The notes: a model not told the origin generated them from the letters alone. Numbered from the stretch's first letter, positions 25,830-38,720 are shown. The stretch: DNA of 64,000 bases from Metopolophium dirhodum (GCF_019925205.1 NC_083560.1:125027062-125091061); one strand, 5' to 3'. Numbers and translations: made by a program.

Positions 25830-27600
25830 ATCTATTATTATTCAAAACCTCGAAAAGATGATTTGTTATTATTATCCTGCAACTGAACCGTGGACATTAA
25901 TTCTACTATCGTTTATATTAACTGTCATTTTTGGTCCGAAGCGTAGTTATTATTGTCACGTTTGTTCGATGCCATTTTCGCGAATGTGCAGACAGAAAGT
26001 GACGGTCCCAAATCTCTGGAATAAACTTGCTCGCCTATATAGCTGACTGCAATTTATTTCGTGCGACAATTTAATCGCACAATAATATAATATAATAATG
26101 TAATATCGGACGCGCCGACATTAATAATTTTAGTGTTCGCAAATGTAGAACATACGTCAGTAATTATTAGTTTCACCGCTGTCAATTACACGGATAGTCG
26201 CGAGTGAGCACGTACGATATATTAATTTTTTCGTCTTGCGTTTTACGAGCGAACGGTTTTTTTTTATTATCATCACCATCATCATCATCATCATCATCGT
26301 CATCATTATTATTACTATACAAATCTGTTGTAGGTATTCCGACTCGAATAAAATATCTAATCATCAGGTGAACCCGCAATGTTGCGTTTTCGTATTACAA
26401 TGATAAATGTTTAAAATGATAATTTCTCAATATCATCTAGGTACCTATATTATGACGTGCATGTTAAACCGTTGTAGGGTCAACGGTATGGATTTTTGTT
26501 TATCGAGAATCGAGTGCTTAACGTTCACGAGTAAAAAATATTGGTGGGATTTTGTTTACTGCTTACTGACCTTATACGGTCTTATTGCACTTATTTTGGT
26601 CAAATTACACTTGGGACAGAAAATGGTTGGCTTTTCGTTCGAAATTCACATTGGTTCAAAAAAGATAATCTTTGAATTGTGCTCATTCCAGTGATTACGT
26701 AATATGATGCCTGTTTATTAACAAAATATATCAATGGACGGTCGGAAAAATAATATTTTTTTTCTATATAGGTAAGTACCTATAAAGTGTATTATTTTTA
26801 TTGTAATAATTACATATAGCTGTAATTCAAAATTGATAATATAAAAATATTTTATTATTTCAAAATTAATAAACATTGATCTAAAAATGAAGTTTTTTTA
26901 AAATATGTATAGAACTACAGTTTGAATATAATAAATATAGTTTCAATATTAAAAAAATAAATAATAATAATATGAAAATAATATGTATTTGTGTTTATAT
27001 TCATAAATTAATTATTAACGTTCACCTAATTGATGGACACATACATGCAGTTATCAATTAAAATTAACATTCATAAGATTAGCGGATTCGAACATTAATG
27101 TCTTATTTGAACATTTTGGTTTAGGTAAGGAGTACAGCCCAACAATCCCCGTGTTTCTATGTACCTTACTACCTTGTACATTCGCCTAAAGTTAATTAGG
27201 TGCAATAGTGATTATATGTACCTACCTACCTAGTATTTGATGTAAAGGATTTAATCAAAAACTGCACTGTTACTGTATACCTATACTGGTTGGCTATTTT
27301 ATTTTTTTCAGCACAGTAAACAATGTATTTTAATTTTGCTCTTTTGACATAATAAAAAGTAAGGTGGTCACAAATTAAAATATTAAAAACACATCTCAGT
27401 GGAGCTTACGTCATATTTTATTTTTGCCGTTCAAAATATATACCCGCGGTAGAATTAACATGTTATCAATCCAGCCCTAACATCGGTGGAATTTACATGC
27501 GCCCCTATTTGTTATGCCTTGCAGGGTTATCAAAGGCTACAATCGTTATAATATAAAATCAATACCGCTCATCTAGTATAAGGTTATCAAAATGTATAAA
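25830..27600. other. AT-rich noncoding stretch with a CAT/ATC microsatellite
   Basis: An ATC tract lies at about 26,272-26,308; the Asp-rich minus-strand frame over it is a repeat artefact. Frames at 25,858-26,046 and 26,407-26,694 are less AT-rich than background but show no motif and no usable splice context. Confidence 0.55.
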
Positions 27601-27679
27601 ACTTAAAATTGTCCCCCTAAACGCGTCGTGTATAATAATTTATACCTATAGTATTTCGTATAAAATATTATAGTGTCCG

Positions 27680-28020
27680 TTCGGGTCGCCTTGTCTCCCC
27701 CCCCCTCCCTGTGGCTTTGAATTAAAGCAAATGAGGTCACGTGAATATTACTGCAGTCGTCGTTACCTGTAGAGGCGCTTGTTTGAGTGTGGCACGCACA
27801 GCTGTATATATTACGTGTGGGATTTAGATGTTGTTGCTTTGAGAGTTTTAGAGACTTGTTGCTTTTTATTTTTGGAAAACGGCCATAACCCATTTGTTAC
27901 GCGTGGCGGCTGTTGTCCGAGTAAAGATAAATATAGATCACGAACGCCATCGTTGTACGATGTATATGAGTATTATGAATTTTGGGCCCGGAAGTTCAGA
28001 TTGAGCACCAGGTAACCTAT
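27680..28020 (+). other. GC-richer pocket with an unidentified open frame
   Basis: The plus frame 27,779-28,015 ends in a segment reading SKDKYRSRTPSLYDVYEYYE and then FWARKFRLST, after which AGCACCAG|GTAACC could act as a splice donor. The protein segment looks less like random AT-rich translation than most frames here, but no family is recognisable. A run of nine C (27,696-27,704) precedes it, as seen next to transposon ends elsewhere in the window. It could equally be UTR or decayed transposon. Confidence 0.2.
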
Positions 28021-28870
28021 AACTACTGAAATACTCGTGTGAGTTTGTGCCGTGGCACCTATACCAAATAATAAAATGACTAAATAGACTATAGATGCAA
28101 TGCGATTATTATTATTTTATCTAAACTGATAACTCAATAATATTAAGCATTCATTAGTGGAATTATAGCTATATTTATCGTTTTCGTGAATTATTTTATT
28201 AGCACAAGTAAAAATATTTTAACAATAATATTATTGATTTAAAAAAAATATCTCGATGATTAATTTCGTTAAACACCAAAACTTTTGAACGTTTTGAAAT
28301 TTATAGAAACGGTTAGCTCTTCACGATGAATCCACATTGACATCTTCGAACATTTTAAAACAAAAAATGAATTGTTGACCTCATTGTTCGTGATAAAATG
28401 TCTTATTCGACTGGTAATAATGAACAAATATTAAAGTCCAATCTATTGAAATGAAAATTATTGGTTTTAAATGAAATCTGATCTTCGGCCAAATAGTTTG
28501 ATAAATACGCCATTTTTCTCAAACGTATTTTTAATTAATTTTTTTATAGTAAAGAAATCAAAAACTTTGAATGGTGCAAAATAAAGCCCGAAATAATAAC
28601 ATATTGAACAATATCTATTATTACCGTCGTCAGTTTTCTGTATCCGCGTGTTTGGGGCCGTTATCAATATATTAATGTAACGCACTTAAATGAAAATATA
28701 TAGGTTATTATCATGACTGTGTTCAGCTTCAGCGTGGCGCGTGAATGTGTTACTATTTACATTTTATATTTTTATTATTATTATTATAAAAATAAATTGT
28801 CGTTACATATCATTATGGCCTCGTGTGCGTTCATCCCTTAATGATAACGTACAGAAAACTACATCGTATT
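28020..28870. other. AT-rich noncoding stretch
   Basis: Nothing recognisable; short ATT tracts near 28,770. Confidence 0.65.
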
Positions 28871-30027
28871 AAAATAATGTGTTTGGCTGTATAATAATAT
28901 TATTACACCTTTGTTGTAAATAATTGCAATCGGTTTCGCGGTCGTCCGTCGTTACCGACGGCGTGGAGAGGTCGCGGCAAAAACCAAATGCGAAGTGAAG
29001 AGGAAGAAAGAGGAAGAAAGAAGAAGAAGAAGAAGGGAAAAAAAATAGTAATAAAAAACCACAACGCTCCGTGCCGTTTAGTACAATGGCGATCGTGTTG
29101 TTCTTGGCCGTTGACACAGTTTCGGATGTTCAGAGTATATATATTATACAGGTATTATACAGGTATTATACCTACAATACCCCCGCGGGGAAGGGAGAAA
29201 GTAGGCTGCAGTCGAGGGCAATGCACTGTGGGCACAACACGGACGACCGTGTGCCGTCGTCGTCGACGTCGCCGCCGCCGCCGCCGTTGGCACTGATGTT
29301 CGCATGCTATTATACACTGTGTGTGTGTGTGTGCGTGTTATTACAGGTATATACCCGTGTACCGGTTACCGGTATAATACAATCGTGTAATTGGGAGAAG
29401 GGGGGAGGGGGGCAGAGCTTAGGCGCACGTACGATATTATATTATATACTATTATCTCACTCGAAGAAACTTTCTTTCCGCCGGAAAAGTCCGACCGGCG
29501 TCATTTTTACTGTTACACTTCACGACCGTAATTACTAGCCTTAGCACTTCGTGGATCGAGCGCCACGAGAGGTACCGCGTCAATACACATCGCGCATAAT
29601 AATAATATGATATTATGCTATGGAGGTAATTACTGCTATGGGCAATACAGTCACGAACGATCGTGGCCCGCGATCGAAAAGCAACCGAAATATTACAATA
29701 TAGCTACGCTATCGTTATATCACACGTTTCTCTGCAATGTTATTGTTAGCGGTGTTACATTATTATATGAGCGCGAACTGTTCGACTGCCGTACATGACC
29801 GATCTGGCGATTTAAAAAAAAATTATATATTCGAACTGAACTTTGACCTGTGATATGGCAGTTGGGTGCGTACATCGACCTTATAAAGTCCTAAAGCAAA
29901 CTCGCGGCTTGAAAATTAATATTACAACATTAATATATCAATTTGTCATACCAGAATTAAAACTTTAATCTTGCTGAAGTCGAGAAACCCGTTGACAATA
30001 AACTGCTAGATCGAACTGCCACAAAAT

Positions 30028-30093
30028 ATGTCTGAAATAAATGTCCCGGGGGATGCGAACGGCAAAATGAATGCAATCAACTTGTTTTTATGA
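30028..30093 (+). CDS. Short ORF 1 (MSEINVPGDANGKMN...)
   Basis: The frame is 21 codons plus stop, with a composition (S, E, N, P, G, D, K) unlike translated AT-rich background. It is the first of three short ORFs within 250 bp at the end of a CpG-rich pocket. It could be an upstream ORF in a leader, a micropeptide, or the start of an exon, though only a weak GTTTTT donor lies inside. It does not carry the LDPTGxY motif of tal/pri micropeptides. Confidence 0.15.
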   Translation: MSEINVPGDANGKMNAINLFL

Positions 30094-30104
30094 CTCAAAA
30101 AGTC

Positions 30105-30158
30105 ATGGATTCAAATTCGAGAATCGTGCGTCAAATTGACAAAACAGTGACCGTATAA
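30105..30158 (+). CDS. Short ORF 2 (MDSNSRIVRQIDKTVTV*)
   Basis: Seventeen codons plus stop, starting 12 bp after ORF 1 ends. The ACC|GTATAA near its end could serve as a donor, making this a first-exon alternative. No family is recognisable. Support is composition and clustering only. Confidence 0.15.
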   Translation: MDSNSRIVRQIDKTVTV

Positions 30159-30224
30159 TTTGGTGTGTTGGCAGTCATCGGTATAATAATAATATATAGG
30201 AACTAGCTAGGTGACGTTCCGGTA

Positions 30225-30278
30225 ATGGGAAGCACGTCAAAAACCGGAAAAAGTTCGTACGCACGAACTCTGCGGTAG
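30225..30278 (+). CDS. Short ORF 3 (MGSTSKTGKSSYARTLR*)
   Basis: Seventeen codons plus stop, serine- and lysine-rich, third member of the cluster and in the same frame as ORF 2. A basic, Ser-rich peptide could be a micropeptide or chance. No family is recognisable. Confidence 0.12.
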   Translation: MGSTSKTGKSSYARTLR

Positions 30279-30562
30279 ATCGTGACATGCTTCAGACGAT
30301 GTCATTTAAAAACGGTTATAGGTCAAAATATATTCGGAAAACATTTGCGTCAAAATAAAATATCCATCTATATATTATATTGAACAATTTTTAAACAATA
30401 GCAATACAAATATAACAGTGATATAACATCTTATAACGGTAATTACTAATCAATAATCGTGCATAAATAACGAATGGAGCACTAAATATTGGCGTGGTAA
30501 AAAGTTGAAAAATTTAAATGGTTCTGGGATGGGGGGAGGGGGGAGGGGGCGTGTACAATAAA

Positions 30563-31354
30563 CAGGGCTCGTAAGTTCATGCATTTGCATATAAATCTTG
30601 CTAAGTTGTATTTAATGCCAGATGACATATAAATCCATTTCAAGGTACCACGGTTATAAATATGTGAAGTCTTATTTTGCATGTTTTTACATATTTACAG
30701 GGTTTTTGCTTATTTGGCATATTTATGCATATTTCTATTTTATCGGGTATATTATACAAGATTTTGATATTCCTATTCGTATTAATATTATATCAATATG
30801 CATTTTTTTTATGGAAATACTATGAAAAAATCTACATTTGACGAACAAAAAGACGCGATCGTTTATAATTTTTCATTAAAATATTATATAACATTTTTGG
30901 GAATTCGGTCACAACTTAAATGATTAAAATTAAATAGCTATATAGCAGTAATAACTTCATTCAGTTTATCAGTGTTTTGCGTACACATCACGATTAGATA
31001 GAATGATTCTGTTAGATTCTAATCGATTCTATCAAAAATCCAAATGGAAAATATAATATATAAAATTTAAAATAGAAATTGTCTTATCTTCTTGATTATT
31101 TATCAATAGTTTTTTGGAATTTGGAGAGTGAATAACTTGAGACTGTTTCAGTCGTTATTGTGACGCGTGTGCGCATATGTTCGTAATTTTTTATGATTTT
31201 TTTAAGTAAATATTTTTTAAGTTCATAAATTTAGATATTTAGTGTATATAAATGCATATTTTTTTTTAACTTTTTAAGGCATATTTAGCCAATTTTGAGT
31301 GCATAAATGTATGCTTCTTTTGGCATTTTTTAGGGTATGAACTTACGAGCCCCG
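30563..31354. mobile_element. Non-autonomous hAT element with perfect 8-bp target duplication
   Basis: The ends are CAGGGCTCGTAAGTTCAT and the complement CGGGGCTCGTAAGTTCAT, differing at one position in 18. The element is bounded by identical ACAATAAA at 30,555-30,562 and 31,355-31,362, the 8-bp duplication diagnostic of hAT insertion. It is 792 bp, AT-rich and rich in GCATATTT words near both ends, which may be subterminal transposase-binding repeats. The frame 30,622-30,825 inside it shows no transposase motif. The intact duplication suggests it is one of the younger insertions here. Confidence 0.9.
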
Positions 31355-32338
31355 ACAATAAAGATGTAAGAGTGATACTACCACAGTAGATAGTATTACT
31401 ATTGTTGTTATTATGTGATCGTCATCACACGTGTCTAAACGTCTTATCAATACTGTAAAATATAATTTTCATAATAATTAATAAGTAATAACTATACATG
31501 AGAAACCCATCTAATAATCAATCGACGATTTATATCTCGTTAATATATATTTTTCAGTCGATAATATATATTTTTTTAAACAAAACTGATATTTGAATTA
31601 CTGGCATATTTAGACAAGTCAACTTTAAAAACAGCTATTGTAATTTCAAATTAAATCAAATTGAATTAAAATATATAAATTAACTCGTTCACTATTAGGG
31701 TGTTATTAGACTTTTGATCGACTCACTGATGATTAATGTAGTTCCAGCAATAAAACTTTTTCACCTGATTAGTCGAGCTTAAGTTCATGTTTGAGCCTGG
31801 TTTTTTTTAACTATATACTTAAACAATTTTGGAATCGATGCAATTTTTTTTTTGTTTATTCAGTCTCAGTCTAATACAAAATTTGATCGAATTCGAACTG
31901 ATTTAAAAAATAAAATGTTCCGACATAAATATAGGTTCACATTATGACTGCGACATGGAATATTTTATATCTTACAAGTTACGAATAACTACGTATAATA
32001 TGACCAGAATCATAAAGATAGTGTACGCAGCGAATATAATTATATAGATATAACCAGGAATTGAAGTTTAATTTTTGAATAAAAATGCACACCTACCTAT
32101 CGGAAATGTATTTAAAATAAATAAATAATTTGTTTGGTATGCAAAACGTTTTAAAAAAGTGTGTTTCATAACGAATGATGACGTGAATAACAAAATAAAA
32201 TTATAATAAATTTGAAAAATTATTAATATGACGTGAAAAACAAACAAATAAAGGTAGATATTCTACAGTAATATACACAAGCAAATTGTAAATAGCTGTG
32301 AGAAAAAAAAAACGTTTTACGTATGTTAAAAAACTCAC

Positions 32339-32354
32339 CGTCCTCGGCGTGCAT
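32339..32354 (-). CDS. Candidate first coding exon (MHAED...)
   Basis: On the minus strand ATG CAC GCC GAG GAC G is followed directly by GTGAGTTTTTT, an excellent donor. Upstream (32,355-32,410) the sequence is CpG-richer than its surroundings, as expected for a 5'UTR. Five residues cannot identify a protein, and no second exon was found to the left. Confidence 0.22.
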
Positions 32355-33710
32355 CGATTTATTTGAATCGCAACAACGCCGTCTCAACCCCAAAAGTCAT
32401 CTTACTTCGGCGGAGCAAAAATAATATAACCTTAAACAACATTTTTAATTTGTTCGAAAAAAATGTGTCCATCTTGTCGTTTTTCGTAACTGTTCAACAT
32501 AATATTATTATGTATTCGCCATATTCGTGTCTTTGAACACTCAACGATCGTGATTCGCTGACATGTTTTTACGGAAACGTGACATTATTTAGATACCAAT
32601 ATGAAATATTATCTGTAATAAAGGTAGGTTGTAGGTTAAGTATGTATGAATACGAACTATATATCGTGTAACCTTATTGTAGAGTTCAAATTAAATGGCT
32701 CTTATTCAACAAGAATATCGATTTCCCTTTATCCTTCTATCAGCTATATATCTATATATTGAACTAACTTTTATACAAGTTCCTTACAAGCTTCTTACAA
32801 TATTCAAAACTATCAAAAATCGTTTAATCATTCAAAAAAATAAAATAAATTAAAAACTTAAGACTAAATAACATTTAGAAAAAAATATTTTCCAATTTTT
32901 TTTGAAGTGTCTGGGGAGAGGAAAATTATCCGCTTCTTACATCTTCTTCTCAAGGAATCCTCCACTAGCCATGTGAATATTTATTTTTAAATTGAGAATG
33001 TACGTTAATTATTATTATTTACTATCGTTATTTCTTATAATAATTCTTATAACAACATTTTTCGGATTGGATCAAATTGAAATTATTTAATGCCTCGGGT
33101 ACCAGTTATTTATTAGTCTATTAGTTAAACAATAATCCTTTACGGTCCGTATTGTACATAATATTATACTACATACTAAACATCTTTATTATTTTGAAAT
33201 ATAAATTGCTAACCTAACCTTCAAGTAGAATCCGAAATCACATAAGTCTTTTTTTAGTTTTAATTGAAAAGTTAATTTATTTTAATTTTTATAATTATTT
33301 GAGATCCGTTGTTTTATTTTAAACTCACAAAGCTTGTTATTTATTTTAATTGTTATTAGATTCTGAGCGGAGTTACTTAAGTATAAAGTATAAAGTGATG
33401 AACAAATTGCCAGTATAATATTATATTATTATATAAACATTCAAACTCATGCATAATATATGCTTTGTCTTTTGAACGATAGTTGTAAATAAAGACGAAT
33501 TGCGCAATCAAACGTACAACTGCGAAACTAACTTAATTTCAGAAACGGAAATTCAATAAATTCAACAAATTACACTTTGATACAGACATAATGATGTAGG
33601 TAGGTACGCATTGATTAGACGACCCAGCATGTGACACTTAAATTATAGGCCATTGGCAGTGTATCTGAGTCGATACAATATAACAACAATACAATATAGG
33701 AAGCTCATTA

Positions 33711-33742
33711 CCCCCCCCCCCCTTGAATCTACGCCTGCCCTG
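33711..33742. mobile_element. Fragment: C-run plus hAT-like end
   Basis: A run of 12 C is followed by TTGAATCTACGCCTGCCCTG, which read inward is CAGGGCAGGCGTAGATTCAA next to a G-run. This is the same arrangement (CAG-start, GAT-T word, G-run) as the hAT MITE at 13,404. The opposite end was not found. Confidence 0.45.
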
Positions 33743-34067
33743 CTATAAGTAACGATCGTAACTCGTCATTGAGTAAGTGACTGTAAATTGTAATGTAGTG
33801 CATTTTAAATTTTTATTCAATGATGACTTGATAATTGCATAACTACGAAAACCGATTCTGAGCAAAGATGGTCTGTCAACATAATATAGGCTATATTACT
33901 AAGTATATTTTATGATATATTTATGTTGCTAAATAATATTATAGTAATTGATTTTACTTTTGTATTACCGCATAAGGTAATATAATAACAATGATAAGAC
34001 AAAAAAAAACAAAAACCGTAGGTCACGTGGTGGTGTGCGTCTCACGCACGTATTGCGCGGGAGAAAT

Positions 34068-34150
34068 CTAAGTCATCGGATGCGACGACAGGAAGGTTGC
34101 GGTCACCCCTGATGCTGTTTCGCCCGCTTTGACGTGGTGGTCCTTGGTAC
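34068..34150 (-). CDS. Candidate terminal coding exon (...TATFLSSHPMT*)
   Basis: On the minus strand, AAATATTATAG|GT begins a phase-1 frame in distinctly GC-richer sequence. It reads TKDHHVKAGETASGVTATFL then SSHPMT and stops at TAG. The frame remains open upstream into AT-rich DNA, but only this part has coding-like composition, which fits an exon boundary. Against it, ATAGGTACC is a very common word in this genome, so the acceptor may be chance. No family is recognisable. Upstream exons would lie to the right. Confidence 0.28.
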
Positions 34151-34379
34151 CTATAATATTTAGGGTATAACAATCATGACCTAACACGTTGTGACACATT
34201 ATAATATGCAAATCGACAATTACGTTTATTATTATTATCACTGTCAATAATATTAATTGATTATTGCATGTCGTATACTTGAAAGGTGTCATTCGCTCAC
34301 TGTACCTATAATTGATATCGTTATTATTATCAGACCCAGATCCAAGCAGTTGCAATGGGTGCACGTGCACATGGTACCC

Positions 34380-36755
34380 GAAATGTAGGACCTCGGTGAT
34401 ATTATTAAAACATAGGTATTTGACATATTGCTTATAAACACATAAAATTAAAATTTTTAAAATTCTTCAACTTTAGTGCCTACCTATAATGTAGTAATAA
34501 GTTCGCTTTATTAACTACCTTCATTTAAATCAATAATATTTAATATATTATTACATTTTTATAATATTAATTATTTCTTTTGTAATGTAATATTTATAAT
34601 AATTAAATTAGTACTGGTGATTGTATTATATTAAGTCAAAAATTATAATTATATATGGGTATGTAGGGTACAGATATTACTTTATTTTTTTGATATGTAT
34701 AATTTATATTACCCAAGTATAACGTAAACCACCGACTGTAGGGTAATGGTATTCATATGTAATGTCTAGTCTACCTAGGTAATGTCGATAGTGCCTAAAT
34801 ACCATTCGGTGTTATAAAATCTACGTCATAAAAATAAGTAATAAATCTATAGAATTATGATTTTTCAACTTATTGTATTATTTTTTCTATAACATATTAT
34901 AATGTAAGTACTAGTTCAGTGACTTCACATACAATGTATTAAGTATAAAGACCATTTCGACGTTTCGAATGTACACATTATGGGTAATTTATAAAGCTGA
35001 ACGCAGTCGTCGGTTCTTGGCACGTGGACTTACGTTGCGCCAATTCTATGATCGCGCACAGTTCCTCTATCATTAATAGTAAACCAGCTAAACGTCAAGA
35101 CTGATCATTAATAATTTAAAAAGTTAATGTTAGCATAAACGTTTAAGTTAGTTACCAAGTTCAAGAGTTAATTTTTTCCACGATTTGTAGTTACTATTCA
35201 GTTAATTCCTCATAGATTTAAAACATATTTGGATTTGTACAATTTTTTTTAGAAAAAAATTGCTAAATAGTAAATTGTAAACTCTCGAAGTGTTGAATTC
35301 ACTATTTCGGGATTCCAATAGGGATCAATATAATAAAGTATATAAATACAACTAATATAAACTATACCTAGGTGTTTATATAAACGACCATGTTGAAAAT
35401 TTCAATTTCACCCAAACATATGAATTTTAACATTCACGGCAATAACACTACCATGGTATGCATAATATTATTATCTAGTTCAACGTTTAAATATACGTTG
35501 GTGCCGCGATCTCTTAAAAATTAACAAAGAAAAATGAACCTAATTTACAACTTCAGTTAGTACTTGTCTAGTACCTATTTGGTATGAACTATGCACTATA
35601 GTTCTATCAATGGATGGCCTCCTCTTCTGTAAATTATACTTTTATAACTATTATTTTGACTGTATCTATATCAGTGTTTTTGTGTGTTTAAATACTTTTA
35701 TCGAATTTGTTTGTTGTGATAAGTAGCTGCAAAGTAGGTAGCTTGTAACTCAAACTACCTACCTAGTGTTAACACTTAAATTACATTTTTCTATATCGAC
35801 TAACACCTGTAACTAGTTACAAAAATATATAGTCGACTGCTATAGCCCAACCTTGGTAATAACTAAATGAAATATGTATATAATCATATTATGTGCGTAT
35901 ACCGTTCGTACGCGATGGTCGATGTACTATTATAATGACGTACGCTCGATAGTGTTATGATAGGTCCCTCCTATATATGCCACTACTACCGTAAGTTGCA
36001 AACGACGCGTGTACATTATATTATTATAATTTATATTCCATACTACCGACACCATTCGAAAGAACGTTTCATTTCGGGCGAATTAACGGGAAAATAATTA
36101 CGAGTTTAACGATTAGGATTTTTTTCTTTCGTAATTAATTCATGCACATAAATACATAATATTGTAATAATATTATAAACGCTCTACCACGTGTGCTCAT
36201 AGGTATATAGGTACCCATTTGGGTGCGAAATCCTCGGTACCTCGTACACGCGTATTGCAACACCACGCCTATCATTATTGTGCACACATAATTAATTATT
36301 CTGTATTTGTTTTTTTTTTTTATTAAAATATAACATAATATTATACAGGCATGAGCGCAAGTACAAGAGCAATTAGTTATAGGTTCACATACATACGATG
36401 CATTCATACGGTATTTTTTAAAAATATTAATTATATAATAGTAATTAGCAGTAAAATAAAAAAACGAAAAATTAACACCTATTCAATTAATTGTAATAAT
36501 TGTTTGTAATAAAATTTATATTATAATATAATGGAGAAAAAAAATAGGGATTCACTACTCTAGAAATACTGTTATAATACTACCTAAAAGGACTTTTAAA
36601 AGGAACCTATCCTGCAGAGTAATTTTAAATATTTTTTATATTATACATTAATTTTTAATACCTGTATAGATACTTCAGGTCAATAAACAAAAAGTATTTT
36701 TACCTCAAAAACATGTATATAAAATATAAATTTGGTTTTGTGGTATACAAATATA
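34380..36755. other. AT-rich noncoding stretch
   Basis: Nothing recognisable. Slightly CpG-richer at 35,900-36,070 without a coding frame. The minus-strand frame at 36,135-36,407 has no motif. Confidence 0.6.
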
Positions 36756-36903
36756 TAATATGTTAGGTACGCACAAGGAAAACATTTCTATGCATATTTT
36801 TTCGTTTATTTCATGCATATTTTAACGGGTTTTAGTGCATAACATTTAAGCGCTCATAGTTATAATTATGTTTTAATGTGCTTGTAAGTTACAAACCCTC
36901 GCA
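36756..36903. mobile_element. Decayed right end of the 30,563 hAT family
   Basis: Read inward from the right, GAGGGTTTGTAACTTACAAG is followed by an AAATGTTATGCACTAAAAC-type word and then AAAATATGCATG. This parallels the right end of 30,563-31,354 (GCTCGTAAGTTC, then ACATTTATGCACTCAAAAT, then TAAATATGC). The left end was not located. Confidence 0.5.
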
Positions 36904-38720
36904 ATAACGTGTTTAGAGTATGTTATAGTACACGATTCACTGACGTTATCCGAACCGCCCCGTGTAATGTAAAGTGTTCAACAAATAGAACACACATACA
37001 ATATAATAATATTATTATACGGAACAGGTAGGTACAGAGTGTTTATAAATTTGAGATCACGACATTGTTTTAATGCACGGTGAGTATTAAAAAATGTAGA
37101 AAACGGCGCCCTTCCGCGTGTAAATTGTGTTCATTTTTTTTTTATATTCCACACGATTTTATTAAGGTCGAAGCCCTCATGCGCACACGTCACACCCGCG
37201 CGCGATGCCCACACGCGTCATCAAACGCGCGTAATATTATATACCCATCATTCATCATGCACACCTCTTCGCCGACTGGTCTTCGGCTAGCGAGTGAAAT
37301 AATTTGCATACTTACAATATAATATAGTATAATATTTTGACATTAGGTAATACATGTAGATTATATAGGTACTATATAGATATACTCATCGCTAGAAATC
37401 GGGGAGCTTGGCTCCTAAATGTTGTCACAGCCACCCTTAAAACACCCTCAAAAATAATAATTTTCTACGATTTTTGTCCATAGAAAATGCGGTGGTGAGT
37501 ATGTAGATTTATATTAAAAAATACGAATCAGTATTTAAATATTTGATTAAATATTTTGACTGAAAAAAATGTTCCTTATTTTTCACACGAACGGTTTGCG
37601 TGGACGCGAATCACAACCACTCACTCAAGTTTACTCTAAAAAAAAAATAATAAATACGTTATAAAAAAACTTTGTACTGCTAAAATGTCCACGAGGGTAG
37701 CGATCAGACTTATTCTTATCGGAGTGTTTGAACTTCTGGCATCCAATGTAGAAAATTGTTACCTATGCTTAAACATACGTTTGACTCAGGTATTTAAATT
37801 AAATAGTTTATACATTTTTAGGTACAAAATAATTTCCAAATATTTGCGATTTGGAATACGCCATAATCATAAAAAAAAAAAATCAAGAGGGTTGTAAAAT
37901 TTATGTCACATTACTGCCTACTCAAATATAGAGGTTTACAAAAATAGCTTAAAATATTTTAATTTACTGTAGGTATAATATAATTTAATAAAAAAATTTT
38001 TGAAGTACCTATAAATATCTAACATTAGCTGATCAATATAATTATAGATTATATTTTGATATACAAATTCACTTACAAATACACAGCGCAGAACTGGCGA
38101 GATATTACTCGATATATTACTGTAATGTATCATCTTGTCATAAATTAATATGATATTATCATGGTCGAGACTCGAATTTCTGAGCAAAAAACATTGTATA
38201 ACATTTTTAAAGATGTGCAAATCGTAAGGTATTTTAAATTTTTTGTATTTTATTGATTTACTAGAGGTTCACATCGCTCGGGTTTCTGTGATAACGCTAA
38301 CCGTGTACAGTAATCAGTATAAATAAAACAAATAACAATGTATTATCAAAAATGAATACAGTGTTCTATTGAGTCAATGCTTCTTAAAATAAAATAATTT
38401 TAATTTGTTGGATGTCATTATTTTTGTTTTGTATTTAGATTCCTGTGTATGATAATATCGTGTTACTGTCGTATAGATAATACCATTTTTATCAAAACTC
38501 TATCTTTGTCGAAAATCCCCTCCAAATATTAAATACTTTCAGTCAAATGCAGACATGATTAGAATATCCCACGTAAGGTCTTGTCAAACTTATCGAGAAA
38601 ACGGTCTCCAATCATTGATGCTTGATGCTTCATCCCATATAAATACTTATGTTTCCATGGCAACAATGTAATACATGACCTTTCAAAATAAAAGTGATAG
38701 AGAATTATTTTACTGAATAC
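36904..38720. other. AT-rich stretch with a small CpG-rich patch
   Basis: A patch at 37,080-37,290 is CpG-rich (CGCGCGC words) and contains a short frame without motifs. ATGCACG|GTGAGT at 37,074 resembles a start plus donor but codes only two residues. The minus-strand frame 37,936-38,220 is AT-rich background. Confidence 0.5.

Larger units (their letters stand above)
28870..30310 (+). promoter_or_regulatory. Long CpG-rich pocket; likely promoter/5' leader
   Basis: This is the longest continuous non-AT-rich stretch apart from the LINE. It holds a GA-rich tract (28,990-29,040), a GTC/CCG tract (29,254-29,286), a TG tract (29,318-29,338) and a short hairpin CGTGG...CCACG (29,551-29,568). The 155-residue frame from 29,071 has a hydrophobic start (MAIVLFLAVDTVSDVQS) but then translates microsatellites, so it is not called. 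Three short ORFs end the pocket. Composition suggests a transcription start with a long leader; the strand is uncertain. Confidence 0.4.
31363..34067. other. AT-rich noncoding stretch with repeat fragments
   Basis: GATTCTGAGCGGAG at about 33,360 and GATTCTGAGCAAAGATGGTC at about 33,854 are starts of the interspersed repeat family seen at 20,927. A C12 run joined to a CTACGCCTGCCCTG end lies at 33,711-33,742. A minus-strand candidate first exon lies at 32,339-32,354. The rest shows nothing. Confidence 0.55.

Noticed and set aside
26182..26379. Asp-rich minus-strand protein
   Set aside because: It is a translation of the ATC microsatellite at about 26,272-26,308.
29071..29538. 155-codon frame with a hydrophobic, signal-peptide-like start
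   Set aside because: After about 20 residues it translates CCG, TG and G-rich repeats; no domain or splice support. Kept only as part of the promoter-like pocket.
37074..37086. ATGCACG followed by GTGAGT as a first exon
   Set aside because: It encodes only two residues before the donor; a donor-like hexamer next to an ATG is expected by chance over this length.
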